In this document: positions 41,505 to 50,489 of the stretch, piece after piece
Position numbering within the stretch: position 1 is the first letter of the stretch
Layout: each line of letters starts with the position of its first letter
NCBI RefSeq assembly: GCF_023115355.1
Contig: NZ_CP096019.1
Location: forward strand, 2,170,001-2,234,000
Direction of reading: 5' to 3'
Source of the DNA: Halocatena salina
GTDB taxonomy: Archaea; Halobacteriota; Halobacteria; Halobacteriales; Haloarculaceae
DNA length: 64,000 bases
Translations under genes and position numbers: made by a program
Notes under the pieces: generated by a model
The model's database searches: none
Told to the model about the DNA's origin: nothing
Seen by the model: only the letters and a program-made list of their open reading frames with translations

Positions 41505-42899
41505 ATGGTAACAGATCGTCCGGTTTGCTCTGACGGTACTACGTATCTCGTTCGCAGTGTGCTCTGGTCGTGTGGTGTCTGGCTGTTCGTCGGATCTGCC
41601 GTAGCCGCCACCGGTTCGATGGATCTATCGAGCGAGCCTGTTTCGGTGCCGTGGTGGCTGGTGCTATCGACGGGCGGGGGCGTCATCGGCGCGTCGTTTC
41701 TTATCACCTCGTTCGTTACCGACCGCGAGACGATCCGATCGGTTACTGCCTTGCAATGGTTTGTTCCTAGATGGCTAGTGCCTCGCTTTCTGAGCAGCGC
41801 CATCCGGCTGGCGAGCGTCGTGGTGCTCGTCATCGTCGTGGGCTGTGCCATTAGAACATCGTCTGTGATCTCTGAATTCGCTATTCTGTTCGTGTGGAGT
41901 GGCTGGTGGGCAGGATATACGATGTCAGTGTATCTCGTGGGCAACACGTGGCCGACGCTCAATCCGTGGCGGACGATCGCCTCGGTCGTCACCGACTGGG
42001 TCTCGATCGACCGATCGCTTCCCCAGCGGCTTGGCGTGTGGCCAAGCGTCGGTGGACTGCTTGGATCGGTGTGGCTGACGATGGTCACTCCCGTGACGAC
42101 ATCGCCACGACTGCTTGCGGCCGTGATCATCGTGTACTCACTGCTTACCATCGCCGGTGGTGTGGTGTATGGAGTGGCGTGGTTTCGGTGGGTCGACCCG
42201 ATCGCCCGTCTCTTTCGTGCGTACGGGCGCGTGGCACCGTTTCAACGCGTGTCGTCCGGTATCGAACTCACGATACCCGGAAGCGAACTCACCGAGGGTG
42301 AGCGTGGACGGGGCGAACCCACGTTCATCATCGCTGTGCTGTGGGTGACGACCTACGACGGACTCGTCTCGACACCACTGTGGCGCGAGCTAGTGCAGGC
42401 GGCCATCGCCGTCGGCATCCCACCGGCGATGGTGTACGCCCTCGGAATGGGGGGTGGCTTCGGGGCGTTTCTGTTCGTCTATCGGGCTGGTGTACGGTCT
42501 GCCCGCCGAACCGGCCGGACGTACGTCACCGTTCAGGTCATCGAACAGCGGTTTGCCCGCTCGCTGCTCCCGATTGCCGTGAGCTACCACTTCGCGCACT
42601 ATCTCGGCTCCGTTCTGGGGTTGTTGGCGGTGCTCGCTGGGGTTCTCTCACAGCCGTTCGGTGGTCTGATCACCCTGCTACCACGGCCGTCGTGGTTCGG
42701 ACCGTTACAATTGCTGTCTATCCTCTGTGGACATCTGCTCGCGGTCTGGGTGGCCCACACCACTGCGTTCGACCTCTTCACCGGCAGATTTCAATCAATA
42801 CGGAGTCAGTATCCCTTCATCCTCATGATGATCGCTTACACCATGATTGGTATGTGGATCGTTCTCCAACCGTCCGTTCGACCCCCAGTCGTCACATGA
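41505..42899 (+). CDS. Polytopic membrane protein resembling the fenitrothion-hydrolase-annotated family
   Basis: The 464-residue protein has about ten to twelve hydrophobic helices. Notable segments are N-T-W-P-T-L-N-P-W-R-T-I near residue 146, S-L-L-P-I-A-V-S-Y-H-F-A-H-Y-L near 354 and C-G-H-L-L-A-V-W-V-A-H near 405. From memory, this set of motifs resembles a family of actinobacterial membrane proteins annotated as fenitrothion hydrolase; I could not test this. The paired histidines inside helices could bind haem or a metal, which is inference. The family's real role is not established. Its stop overlaps the next gene by four bases. Confidence 0.6.
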   Translation: MVTDRPVCSDGTTYLVRSVLWSCGVWLFVGSAVAATGSMDLSSEPVSVPWWLVLSTGGGVIGASFLITSFVTDRETIRSVTALQWFVPRWLVPRFLSSAIRLASVVVLVIVVGCAIRTSSVISEFAILFVWSGWWAGYTMSVYLVGNTWPTLNPWRTIASVVTDWVSIDRSLPQRLGVWPSVGGLLGSVWLTMVTPVTTSPRLLAAVIIVYSLLTIAGGVVYGVAWFRWVDPIARLFRAYGRVAPFQRVSSGIELTIPGSELTEGERGRGEPTFIIAVLWVTTYDGLVSTPLWRELVQAAIAVGIPPAMVYALGMGGGFGAFLFVYRAGVRSARRTGRTYVTVQVIEQRFARSLLPIAVSYHFAHYLGSVLGLLAVLAGVLSQPFGGLITLLPRPSWFGPLQLLSILCGHLLAVWVAHTTAFDLFTGRFQSIRSQYPFILMMIAYTMIGMWIVLQPSVRPPVVT

Positions 42900-43246
42900 G
42901 TATGTCAACAAAACCCGTCCCCGATGGATCGACCGAAACCGACGAGCACAGCCGACGATCGATCGCCGAGCGAGCGAACGAACGAGTCCCGACGGCGATT
43001 CCCGACGACGATACACCAGCTGCTCGCTGTCCCTACTGTACCCGCCCGTTCGCCACTGAGCAGCTGTGTGTGCTCCACCTCGGCGAACGTCACCGAGAGC
43101 AATGGACCGACGAGCAACGCGAACGCTATGAACGCGCCTACGACGCCGAATCAAACGAGTTGTTCGTCTTTCACTTGAAAGTGATCGGCGCGCTCGTCGG
43201 TACCTTCTTCGCGTTCACATACACCTACGCGTTCGTTTGGAGCTGA
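42896..43246 (+). CDS. C2H2-type zinc-finger protein with C-terminal membrane helix
   Basis: The 116-residue protein overlaps the previous gene by ATGA. It has one classical finger C-P-Y-C (residues 44-47) with H-L-G-E-R-H (60-65), preceded by a polar tail and followed by an acidic-basic helix. One membrane helix lies at about 95-114 (V-I-G-A-L-V-G-T-F-F-A-F). A finger tied to the membrane is unusual; it might serve protein contact rather than DNA binding. It is the last member of the three-gene cluster and is convergent with an SLC13 transporter. Confidence 0.75.
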   Translation: MSMSTKPVPDGSTETDEHSRRSIAERANERVPTAIPDDDTPAARCPYCTRPFATEQLCVLHLGERHREQWTDEQRERYERAYDAESNELFVFHLKVIGALVGTFFAFTYTYAFVWS

Positions 43247-43256
43247 TCGACGGCCG

Positions 43257-44870
43257 TTACCAGAGCACGACCGGCCAGACGAACGTGAACAACACCCAGA
43301 TAAGACCAGTGAGAACGATCGTCATGAGGAGGTTGAGGACGATGCCGGCTCGCATCATGTGTCGCTGTTCGAGATAGCCACTGCCGAAAACGATGGCGTT
43401 GGGCGGTGTGGCAACCGGTAGTGCGAACGCATAACTTGCGGCGATCGCACCGCTGACGGCGAGGAAGATCCCGGCGGCCAGTTGTGACAGTCCGAGCGTG
43501 GCGGCGAAGGCCCCGCCGATACTGATGAGCAAGGGGATGATGATGGTCGCTGTTGCGGTGTTCGAGGTCATTTCCGTGAGGAAGATGATCAACAACACGA
43601 CTGCGCTGACAACGACGACGATCGGTGCGCCGGTCAATCCGCCGAACACGGTTTCAGCGATCCACTTCGTCGCACCACTGTCTGCGAGGGCGTTTGCGAG
43701 CGCGATTCCGCCACCGAACAGCAAGATAACACCCCAGTCGATATCGACGAGTTCCTCCCACTCCATCGTGTCTGCGAGGACGAGTGCGGGAATAGCGTAC
43801 AGACCGACCATCACGTAATAAAGCAGTCCTTGATGCCCGCTGACGCCGAGGAAGGTCGTCCCCTCACCACCGTACAGCACTGTTGCCCACACGTCGGGAA
43901 GATACGGGGTGACGAACCGGTCAAGTCCACCGATCACCCACAGCAACGCGGTGATCGTGAAGATGTACACTACGCGCCGCCCCCGGACGGGGAGTGTGCC
44001 CTCTTCGCGGAGGTATTCACGAGCTTGTTCTCGGGCAGCTCCCACGTCGTCGATCTCGGGGGGATACAGCCAATACGTGAGGAAATACCACACGAGTGGC
44101 AAGGTTACGACGACGATCGGGAGACCGATGATCAACCACTGAGCGAAGCCGATTTCGTAGCCGAGAATTGCATCAAGTTGGGAAGCGAGTATGGCGTTCG
44201 GTGGGGTTCCGATCAGCGTTCCGACGCCGCCGACGCTCGCGGCGTAAGCCGTCCCGAGCAACATCGCGATCTGGATGTTGGTAAACCCATCGCCGATCTC
44301 TGCGAGTCCTCCATCCGTGGCGAGTTCGGTCTCCTCCTCCCGGTGATCGGCTCTCGATGCGATCTCTTCACGACCGATGATCTGGGTGAGCACCCCGAGC
44401 GCAATCGGCGTCATCATCGCTGCCGTTGCCGTGTTCGACACCCACATCGAGAGGAACGCGGTCGCGATCATGACGGCCAAAATCAACCATCGGGGAGATG
44501 TCCCCATCCGTACCATCAGATACAGCGCGATCCGGCGATCGATGTTGTATTTTTGTAACGCGTTTGCGAGCATGAAGCCCGCGATGAACAGGAAAATAAC
44601 GTGATCGGCAAACCCCGAGAGCGCCTCGTCCAAACTCGGATACACGCCGAACCCGGTCAGAAGGATCGGTATTGACAACGCCGTTACAGCGAGTGGGAGC
44701 ACGCCGGTTACCCAAAGAACGCCAGCGAAGTACATCGTTGCCAACGCGTACTGTCCCTGCACCGGCAAACCGGACGGCGTCGGTAACCCCGCGATGACCA
44801 TGGCTCCGAACAGGGCGATGGCGAACACCCCGATCCGTCCGTGAACGTCCGAGATCCGACCGCGTATCAT
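43257..44870 (-). CDS. SLC13/DASS-family anion transporter
   Basis: The 537-residue protein has about eleven to thirteen membrane helices and two inverted repeat halves, each with an S-N-T motif: S-N-T-A-T-A-A-M-M near residue 145 and T-S-N-T-A-T-A-T near 439. These bind sodium and a carboxylate or oxyanion in the family. The substrate may be a dicarboxylate, citrate, sulfate or phosphate and cannot be chosen from sequence alone. It is a single gene between the zinc-finger/membrane cluster and the cox operon. Confidence 0.9.
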   Translation of the reverse strand: MIRGRISDVHGRIGVFAIALFGAMVIAGLPTPSGLPVQGQYALATMYFAGVLWVTGVLPLAVTALSIPILLTGFGVYPSLDEALSGFADHVIFLFIAGFMLANALQKYNIDRRIALYLMVRMGTSPRWLILAVMIATAFLSMWVSNTATAAMMTPIALGVLTQIIGREEIASRADHREEETELATDGGLAEIGDGFTNIQIAMLLGTAYAASVGGVGTLIGTPPNAILASQLDAILGYEIGFAQWLIIGLPIVVVTLPLVWYFLTYWLYPPEIDDVGAAREQAREYLREEGTLPVRGRRVVYIFTITALLWVIGGLDRFVTPYLPDVWATVLYGGEGTTFLGVSGHQGLLYYVMVGLYAIPALVLADTMEWEELVDIDWGVILLFGGGIALANALADSGATKWIAETVFGGLTGAPIVVVVSAVVLLIIFLTEMTSNTATATIIIPLLISIGGAFAATLGLSQLAAGIFLAVSGAIAASYAFALPVATPPNAIVFGSGYLEQRHMMRAGIVLNLLMTIVLTGLIWVLFTFVWPVVLW

Positions 44871-44943
44871 TGATACATGCTCCCATATTGAGATATGGAG
44901 TTAACTATTTCGATCTGTTGACGGTCCATCACCATGGCTCCGC

Positions 44944-45189
44944 TCAGAAATGCTCAACGATAGCGGTGACCTGTTCCGGTGAGAGTTCGGCCGCATACAG
45001 TTCGAGGAGCGTCTGTCGTCGCCGATTTGACAATGCTCGGGAGCCGCTTTCGAGCATCGAAATGTGCGCCTGTAGGATATCGTCCAGTTCGCGTTCGACA
45101 GCCCGCTGTTCGTACCCGGCGGCTATCCGGAGCAAACGCCACGCGAGCGGAGAGAGATCAGTCGGTTCGATCGATCCCGGTGCCGTCAT
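44944..45189 (-). CDS. Small HTH-like protein next to the cox operon
   Basis: The 81-residue protein is all-helical. The region Y-E-Q-R-A-V-E-R-E-L, H-I-S-M-L-E-S-G-S-R-A-L and R-R-R-Q-T-L-L-E-L-Y resembles an XRE-type helix-turn-helix, with S-M-L-E-S-G-S-R in the place of the recognition helix and its turn. It may be a regulator. It follows the subunit IV-like gene of the cytochrome oxidase operon by 94 bases on the same strand, so it could control or be expressed with it. Confidence 0.65.
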   Translation of the reverse strand: MTAPGSIEPTDLSPLAWRLLRIAAGYEQRAVERELDDILQAHISMLESGSRALSNRRRQTLLELYAAELSPEQVTAIVEHF

Positions 45190-45283
45190 CGATCGAATGA
45201 GATGTGGGACGGATCATAAAACGCGTGGTCACCCGCGTTGCAGGTGCGGTAGCGCCTGACGTGGTCGGCACGCCGATCCGGAA

Positions 45284-45547
45284 TCAGGTGATCGAGTACG
45301 ACGCCGCGAAGGTCAGCGCAATGGCCGTCACGAGGCCGGAGGCCACGACGTACACCACCGATCGTGGCTCGTACAGTAGGTGCTGATAGTACCCAGCCAC
45401 CAACACCGCTTTGATCACTGACAACAGTAAAATTCCCGCTACGATGATTTCATAGCCGATACCGCTGAGTCCCTCGATCGCTACTTGAACGGTCGCGAAC
45501 ACGAACAACACGACGTATATCACGGTGTACAGTTTTGTTGATGTCAT
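45284..45547 (-). CDS. coxD: Cytochrome oxidase subunit IV-like protein
   Basis: The 87-residue protein has three hydrophobic helices (at about 7-27, 32-52 and 62-85) and a family-typical K-A-V-L-V-A-G-Y-Y-Q-H-L in the middle. It matches the small prokaryotic cytochrome c oxidase subunit IV group. The ATG lies 4 bases after the fused subunit I-III stop, so it is the third gene of the operon coxB-coxAC-coxD. Confidence 0.85.
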   Translation of the reverse strand: MTSTKLYTVIYVVLFVFATVQVAIEGLSGIGYEIIVAGILLLSVIKAVLVAGYYQHLLYEPRSVVYVVASGLVTAIALTFAASYSIT

Positions 45548-45551
45548 TGTT

Positions 45552-48062
45552 TTATATTATGTAGAACAGTGGGAATAGGAACAGCCAGACGATGTCGACG
45601 AAGTGCCAGTACAGTCCGAAGTACTCGACGGGACGCTCATCATTCAGGTACGCGCCGTTGATGGCTCTCGGGATGAGATACACCAGTATCAACAGCCCGA
45701 GAATCACGTGCAGCGCGTGTAGTCCAGTCGTGAGGAAAAACGTCGAGGCCTGAACGTCACTCGACAACCAGACTCCCTGATGGAACAGTTCGACCCACTC
45801 GATGCCCTTGTTTATCAGAAAGCCGATCCCGAGCAACAGCGTCGTGCTCAGGCCGGCGATGAGTCCCCATCTGCTGTTTTTCTCTGCCGCGACCAGCGCC
45901 AACACGATACAGAAACTGCTCGTCAGCAGAATGTACGTGTTGATCAGTCCCGGAATCGGATCGTGGGGGACGAGCGTCCAGTCGGTCCAGCCGTATCCGA
46001 CCCGGAGGAAGACGTACGATCCGATGAACGCCCCGAACAGCACGACATCCGAGGCGAGGAAGATCCAGACACCGAGTTTCCCGTTTTCGATCCCTTCGAA
46101 CGGCCACCGTTCCCCCCGTTCTGGTTCCGTTACGGAGAACGATTCCAGCCCGAACCCGATCATCGACACCGCGCCGAACACGACGCCGAGGACCGTGAGG
46201 ATCGGGTAGATCCCGCCAGTGGTGATGCCCGACAACCCGAGGAAAAACACCAACGACGCGATGCCGATGAAGAAGGGCCACGGACTCGCGTGGCTGTCGT
46301 GGTGGTCAGGGGTCGTGCTCTCAGGACCGTCACTGCTCACTGTGGTCCCGCCGTCAGTCGACGTCTCCGGTGTGTCGTCGTCACGAAACGCCAACGAACC
46401 GCTCTCGTAGTTTGGAACGCCGGGGAAGTTCTCGAGTGGCGGTGGTGAGGGAATGGCCCATTCCGCGGTGGTCGAATGCTTCCATGGGTTACCGTCGACG
46501 GGCTCACCGCGCCAGAGACTCCAGTAGCAGTTCCAGATCACGAGAAGAAAGGCGATACCGAGCAAGAACCCACCGACTGTAGCGAGTTGATGCCATGGGG
46601 TGAACGCTGCCGGATACTCGAACACCCGGCGGGGCGTTTCCCAAGCGATGAACATCGGAAAGTACAACAAATTAAATCCAATGAAAAATATCCCGAATGT
46701 GGCCTTTCCGAGCCGTTTGTTGTACATTCGGCCTGTAAACTTCGGATACCAGTAGAATATGCCTCCCACGAGTGCCATCACTCCGGACACCATTACGTAG
46801 TGGAAGTGGGCGACGACCCAGTACGTCCCTCGCAGTTGGTAATCGAGCACGACAGCCCCCAAAAATACGCCCGTGATCCCGCCGATGATGAACACCAACA
46901 GAGCTCCGAACGTGAACAGGAACGGCGTCGTGAACCGGATCCGTCCTTTCACCATCGTGTAGATGAGTGAAAACACCATCAGATCGAACGGCAGCGAGAT
47001 ACCGATCGTGGTCACCATGAACAGCGTTTTGATCTGGAGATTGATACTCGTGAGAAACATGTGGTGCATCCAGACGAGGAAGCTCTGGAGTGCCACCAGT
47101 ACCATCGCAAGGATGAACCACTTGCGGCCGACGAGCCGCCGACCGGTGAACGTCTGGAACGTTTCGGCCATCACACCTATCGCCGGGAAGAACACGATGT
47201 ACACCTCCGGATGACCGAAAAACCAGAACAAGTGCGTCCAGAGCAGCGACCCGGGCGTCCCCTCGGCTGTGAAGTACGTCGTTCCGAGGATCCGATCGGA
47301 GCTCAGGATCAACAGGGCCGCGAGCAGTGCTGCGAACGCGAACAGCATCATCCACACCGTCAGCAGGATCGACCACGTGAACAGCGGCATCCGAAACAGC
47401 GTCAGCCCCTTCGCACGCATCCTGTGGAGGGTGGTGAGAAAGTTCACCGACGACACCGTCACGGAGATCACGAACAACATTAGCGCCAACACGGTGGTCG
47501 TCGATCCGATGTTCGGCATGTAGGTCGGGACGTTGAGCGGAGCGTACATCGTCCACCCCCCTTCGAAGCTCCCGCCTTGGAAGAAGGAAATCCCGAGCAG
47601 TATTCCCGAAAAGAGGTATAGCCAGTAGCTCAAGGCGTTGAGCCGTGGAAACGCGAGATCCTTTGCGCCGATCTGCAGGGGAATCACGTAGTTGGCAAAA
47701 CCGAACGCGAACGGCGAAAGAAACCAGAAGATCATTATCAGTCCGTGCGTCGAGACCGCTTGGTTGTATCCCGTTGCACTCAGTATATTTCCGACCGGCG
47801 TCAGCAACTCGATTCGCATCAACAACGCCAGAACGCCACCGAACACGAGAAAGAATAGGGATGTGATAAGATAGAGGATGCCCACGTCCTTGTGGTTCGT
47901 CGTGAGTAGCCAGTGTCGTACCGTACCGATCGGCGGGAGCTCGTCCCGCGTAAAAAACCGCCGGAGCTGCGACACCGGGGTGTTCTCGGCTGCCGACCCG
48001 CCACGCGGGTCACCGTCGAACTGTACTGCATGATCGTCGTGTGTCTGTTGATCCTCGGTCAT
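45552..48062 (-). CDS. coxAC: Fused cytochrome c oxidase subunits I and III
   Basis: The 836-residue protein joins a 12-helix subunit I (about 25-570) to a subunit III (about 600-836). Subunit I keeps the haem ligand in S-T-H-G-L-I-M-I-F-W, the CuB-side W-T-H-L-F-W-F-F-G-H-P-E-V-Y with the cross-linking Tyr, the M-H-H pair and A-H-F-H-Y. The H-P-E-V-Y places it in the type A haem-copper oxidases. A charged, Ser/Thr-rich linker joins the subunits. It reduces oxygen and pumps protons in the membrane. Its start overlaps the coxB stop by four bases. Confidence 0.95.
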   Translation of the reverse strand: MTEDQQTHDDHAVQFDGDPRGGSAAENTPVSQLRRFFTRDELPPIGTVRHWLLTTNHKDVGILYLITSLFFLVFGGVLALLMRIELLTPVGNILSATGYNQAVSTHGLIMIFWFLSPFAFGFANYVIPLQIGAKDLAFPRLNALSYWLYLFSGILLGISFFQGGSFEGGWTMYAPLNVPTYMPNIGSTTTVLALMLFVISVTVSSVNFLTTLHRMRAKGLTLFRMPLFTWSILLTVWMMLFAFAALLAALLILSSDRILGTTYFTAEGTPGSLLWTHLFWFFGHPEVYIVFFPAIGVMAETFQTFTGRRLVGRKWFILAMVLVALQSFLVWMHHMFLTSINLQIKTLFMVTTIGISLPFDLMVFSLIYTMVKGRIRFTTPFLFTFGALLVFIIGGITGVFLGAVVLDYQLRGTYWVVAHFHYVMVSGVMALVGGIFYWYPKFTGRMYNKRLGKATFGIFFIGFNLLYFPMFIAWETPRRVFEYPAAFTPWHQLATVGGFLLGIAFLLVIWNCYWSLWRGEPVDGNPWKHSTTAEWAIPSPPPLENFPGVPNYESGSLAFRDDDTPETSTDGGTTVSSDGPESTTPDHHDSHASPWPFFIGIASLVFFLGLSGITTGGIYPILTVLGVVFGAVSMIGFGLESFSVTEPERGERWPFEGIENGKLGVWIFLASDVVLFGAFIGSYVFLRVGYGWTDWTLVPHDPIPGLINTYILLTSSFCIVLALVAAEKNSRWGLIAGLSTTLLLGIGFLINKGIEWVELFHQGVWLSSDVQASTFFLTTGLHALHVILGLLILVYLIPRAINGAYLNDERPVEYFGLYWHFVDIVWLFLFPLFYII

Positions 48063-48901
48063 TGTTGTAGCGTGGTGACGACGCGCTGTATCGACGCCGC
48101 TGAACTATCGTTCGCGGTCCGGTCAGCCGGGGTCGAACCGGCGTCCGACGGGTTGCCTGTGGCTGCCGTGTTGGTTCCGGATCCCGTTTCCGCGTACCAT
48201 TGCTCGAACTCGGTCGGTTCCATCACGATCACGTCTGATTCCATCACGGAATGGCCCGACCCACACAGCTCGAAACACTGTGCTTGGTAGGTGCCGGTTT
48301 CGTTGGGACGGAACCACCGCTGGGTCGTTTGGCCGGGGATCGCGTCCGCCTTCAGATCGAACGCCGGAATCCCAAAGGTGTGGAATACGTCACCCGACGT
48401 GACAGTGAGCGTCACCGCCCGATCCTCGGGAACCCGCAGCGTGTTGGTCGTATGGCCGTTGGGATACTCATACTGCCACGCGAACTGAATGCCCTCGACC
48501 TCGACTTCGAGCGGGTCCGCAGATGGGGAGGGACCTGCCTCTACGTCGACGAGCAACACGTACGCCCATCCGATGAGAGCGACGACGATGATCGCGCTGA
48601 TCGTGAGTGAGATAGCCAGTTTCTTCCCGTCCCCACCGCCTTGTGGTAGCTCTCCCAACTGGAGCGGATCTGCCATTGGCTCTTCGTGACCGTCCCGTTC
48701 GCGGTACTTGTACGCATTGTACACCATATAAGAGATAACGACGATACCGACGACGGTTCCCAAGATGAGGAATACACCAAAGAGTGTCGAGAAAATATCG
48801 TTAATCGTCCGTCCGTTTGTCTGTAAGACGACATATATATGTTGATTGTTCACTGTAACCACCTGACTAGTGAGTCCATGCATCACGGACATCGATGGCA
48901 C
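48059..48901 (-). CDS. coxB: Cytochrome c oxidase subunit II (CuA)
   Basis: The 280-residue product has two N-terminal membrane helices (at about 42-65 and 96-118) and an outside cupredoxin domain. The CuA site is present: C-F-E-L-C-G-S-G-H-S-V-M near residues 209-220 with the earlier His in the H-T-F-G-I-P segment. It takes electrons from a blue copper protein or cytochrome. GTG at 48899-48901 opens the frame, but ATG at 48890-48892 (M-S-V-M-H) could also be used. It is the first gene of the operon. Confidence 0.93.
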   Translation of the reverse strand: MPSMSVMHGLTSQVVTVNNQHIYVVLQTNGRTINDIFSTLFGVFLILGTVVGIVVISYMVYNAYKYRERDGHEEPMADPLQLGELPQGGGDGKKLAISLTISAIIVVALIGWAYVLLVDVEAGPSPSADPLEVEVEGIQFAWQYEYPNGHTTNTLRVPEDRAVTLTVTSGDVFHTFGIPAFDLKADAIPGQTTQRWFRPNETGTYQAQCFELCGSGHSVMESDVIVMEPTEFEQWYAETGSGTNTAATGNPSDAGSTPADRTANDSSAASIQRVVTTLQQ

Positions 48902-48917
48902 GGATCATGATTATTTC

Positions 48918-48933
48918 ATAGATACTTATCTAT
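48918..48933 (-). promoter_or_regulatory. cox operon promoter with a 16-base palindrome
   Basis: The sequence atagatacttatctat has perfect 7-base arms, atagata and tatctat, around ct. It is centred about 25-35 bases before the two candidate coxB starts, where the TATA box should be. A regulator binding here would compete with TBP. The gap 48902-49026 also carries the promoter of the aldehyde dehydrogenase. Confidence 0.5.
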
Positions 48934-49026
48934 TTCGCTGCCGGCGGTGGTATGACGACAGCTCTTGATCATATACTGACGGTACGGTGCGGTTATGTAC
49001 AGGACGTGACGCGAATACATTAGTAA

Positions 49027-50427
49027 ATGCGGACAGTGACGAAGACCATGGAACGCGTCAACCCTGCGACCGAAGCCGTGCTGGATCCGATCGACGAACA
49101 CACCGACACGGCGATCGAAGCGGCGATCGATCGATCGGTCGATACGTATGAGACGTGGCGAGATCGGTCGTTATCCCAACGCAGGAGGCTGTTGGCGGCG
49201 GCTGGGGATGAACTTCGAGAGAACACGATGGAGTACGCCGAAATCGCAACCCGGGAGATGGGAAAGCCGATCACGGAGGCGATCGCGGAGATCGAGAAGT
49301 GCGCATGGGTGTGTGACCACTACGCCGAGCAGGCGGATTCGTATCTGGCTGATGAAGTGATCCGAAGCGAGCCCCACGCCAAGACGTTCGTTTCCCACGA
49401 GCCGATCGGTCCGGTGCTCGCGGTCATGCCGTGGAACTACCCGTTTTGGCAGGTGTTTCGGTTCGCTGCACCCGCGCTGACCGCCGGCAACACGGGACTG
49501 TTGAAACACGCTTCGAACGTTCCGGGCTGTGCGAAAGCCATCGAACGGGTGTTCGAGCGTGCCGGCTATCCCAGGGGCGTTTTTCAGAGTCTGATCGTCG
49601 GCTCCGACGCCATCGAGGGGATCATTGAGGACGATCGAATCCGGGGGGTAACACTCACCGGCAGCGAACGCGCAGGCCGTGCTGTCGGTGGGGCTGCCGG
49701 GCGGGAACTACTTCCCTCAGTGCTCGAACTCGGCGGTAGCGATCCGTTTATCGTACTCGACGACGCTGACGTCGAGACGGCGGCCCGCGTCGGTACGCGA
49801 GCGCGCACGCTCAACTCCGGCCAGTCCTGTATCGCTGCCAAGCGATTCATCGTCCACGAGGCGGTGTACGACGCGTTCGTCGATGCGTTCATCACGGAGA
49901 TAGAGTCGTTGTCTATCGGTGATCCGACGGACGAATCGACCGACATCGGCCCACAGGCCCGCAAGGATCTCATGGACGATGTCCACGAACAGATCCAGCA
50001 GACTCTCAGAGCGGGTGGAACGCTCGAAACGGGGGGTGAGCCTCTCGACCGGGAAGGGTACTTCTACCCGCCCACCGTCGTGACTGACGTTCCGCACGAT
50101 TCGCCGATGGGTCGTGAAGAGGTGTTCGGTCCTGCGGCGGCGGTTTTCTCCGTCCCGGATGAAGACACGGCCGTCGAGGTAGCTAACGACTCCACGTACG
50201 GGTTGGGTGGCTCGATCTGGACGGAGGATCTCGATCGTGGTGAGCAACTCGCACGTCGGATCGAATCCGGCTGTGTGTTCGTCAACGAACTCACGAAGTC
50301 CGATCCCAGACTTCCCTTCGGTGGCGTCAAGCAGTCCGGATATGGACGGGAGCTGTCCGAACACGGCATTAAATCGTTCGTCAACGAGAAAACCGTCTGG
50401 GTCCAATCGGCGGACGCCCAGGAGTGA
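49027..50427 (+). CDS. NAD(P)-dependent aldehyde dehydrogenase (succinate-semialdehyde type)
   Basis: The 466-residue protein has P-W-N-Y-P-F-W near residue 136, the general base in L-E-L-G-G-S-D-P-F near 236 and the catalytic Cys in N-S-G-Q-S-C-I-A near 268. Its length and R-E-M-G-K-P-I segment are close to the E. coli Sad/YneI succinate-semialdehyde dehydrogenases. The substrate is therefore likely to be succinate semialdehyde or a similar short aldehyde, but this is not certain. A second ATG at 49048 (M-E-R-V-N-P-A-T) is also a possible start; a TATA-like gttatgtac near 48992-49000 favours the first. Confidence 0.87.
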   Translation: MRTVTKTMERVNPATEAVLDPIDEHTDTAIEAAIDRSVDTYETWRDRSLSQRRRLLAAAGDELRENTMEYAEIATREMGKPITEAIAEIEKCAWVCDHYAEQADSYLADEVIRSEPHAKTFVSHEPIGPVLAVMPWNYPFWQVFRFAAPALTAGNTGLLKHASNVPGCAKAIERVFERAGYPRGVFQSLIVGSDAIEGIIEDDRIRGVTLTGSERAGRAVGGAAGRELLPSVLELGGSDPFIVLDDADVETAARVGTRARTLNSGQSCIAAKRFIVHEAVYDAFVDAFITEIESLSIGDPTDESTDIGPQARKDLMDDVHEQIQQTLRAGGTLETGGEPLDREGYFYPPTVVTDVPHDSPMGREEVFGPAAAVFSVPDEDTAVEVANDSTYGLGGSIWTEDLDRGEQLARRIESGCVFVNELTKSDPRLPFGGVKQSGYGRELSEHGIKSFVNEKTVWVQSADAQE

Positions 50428-50460
50428 GCGGACGACGTTTCCGAGTCGGAGTCAGGTCAC

Positions 50461-50466
50461 TTATAC
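50461..50466 (+). promoter_or_regulatory. TATA box of the helicase gene
   Basis: The sequence ttatac is centred 27 bases before the ATG at 50490. It supports the M-T-Q-T-R start and a leaderless transcript, against a reading frame that opens 22 codons upstream. Confidence 0.55.
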
Positions 50467-50489
50467 TGTTGGGTGCCTTGTCACCCTCA

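Noticed and set aside
42341-43246. A 301-codon frame that includes the zinc-finger protein
   Set aside because: The first 185 codons lie over the large membrane protein in another frame and read as random Arg/Gly/Ser sequence. The true start is the ATG at 42896, overlapping the upstream stop.
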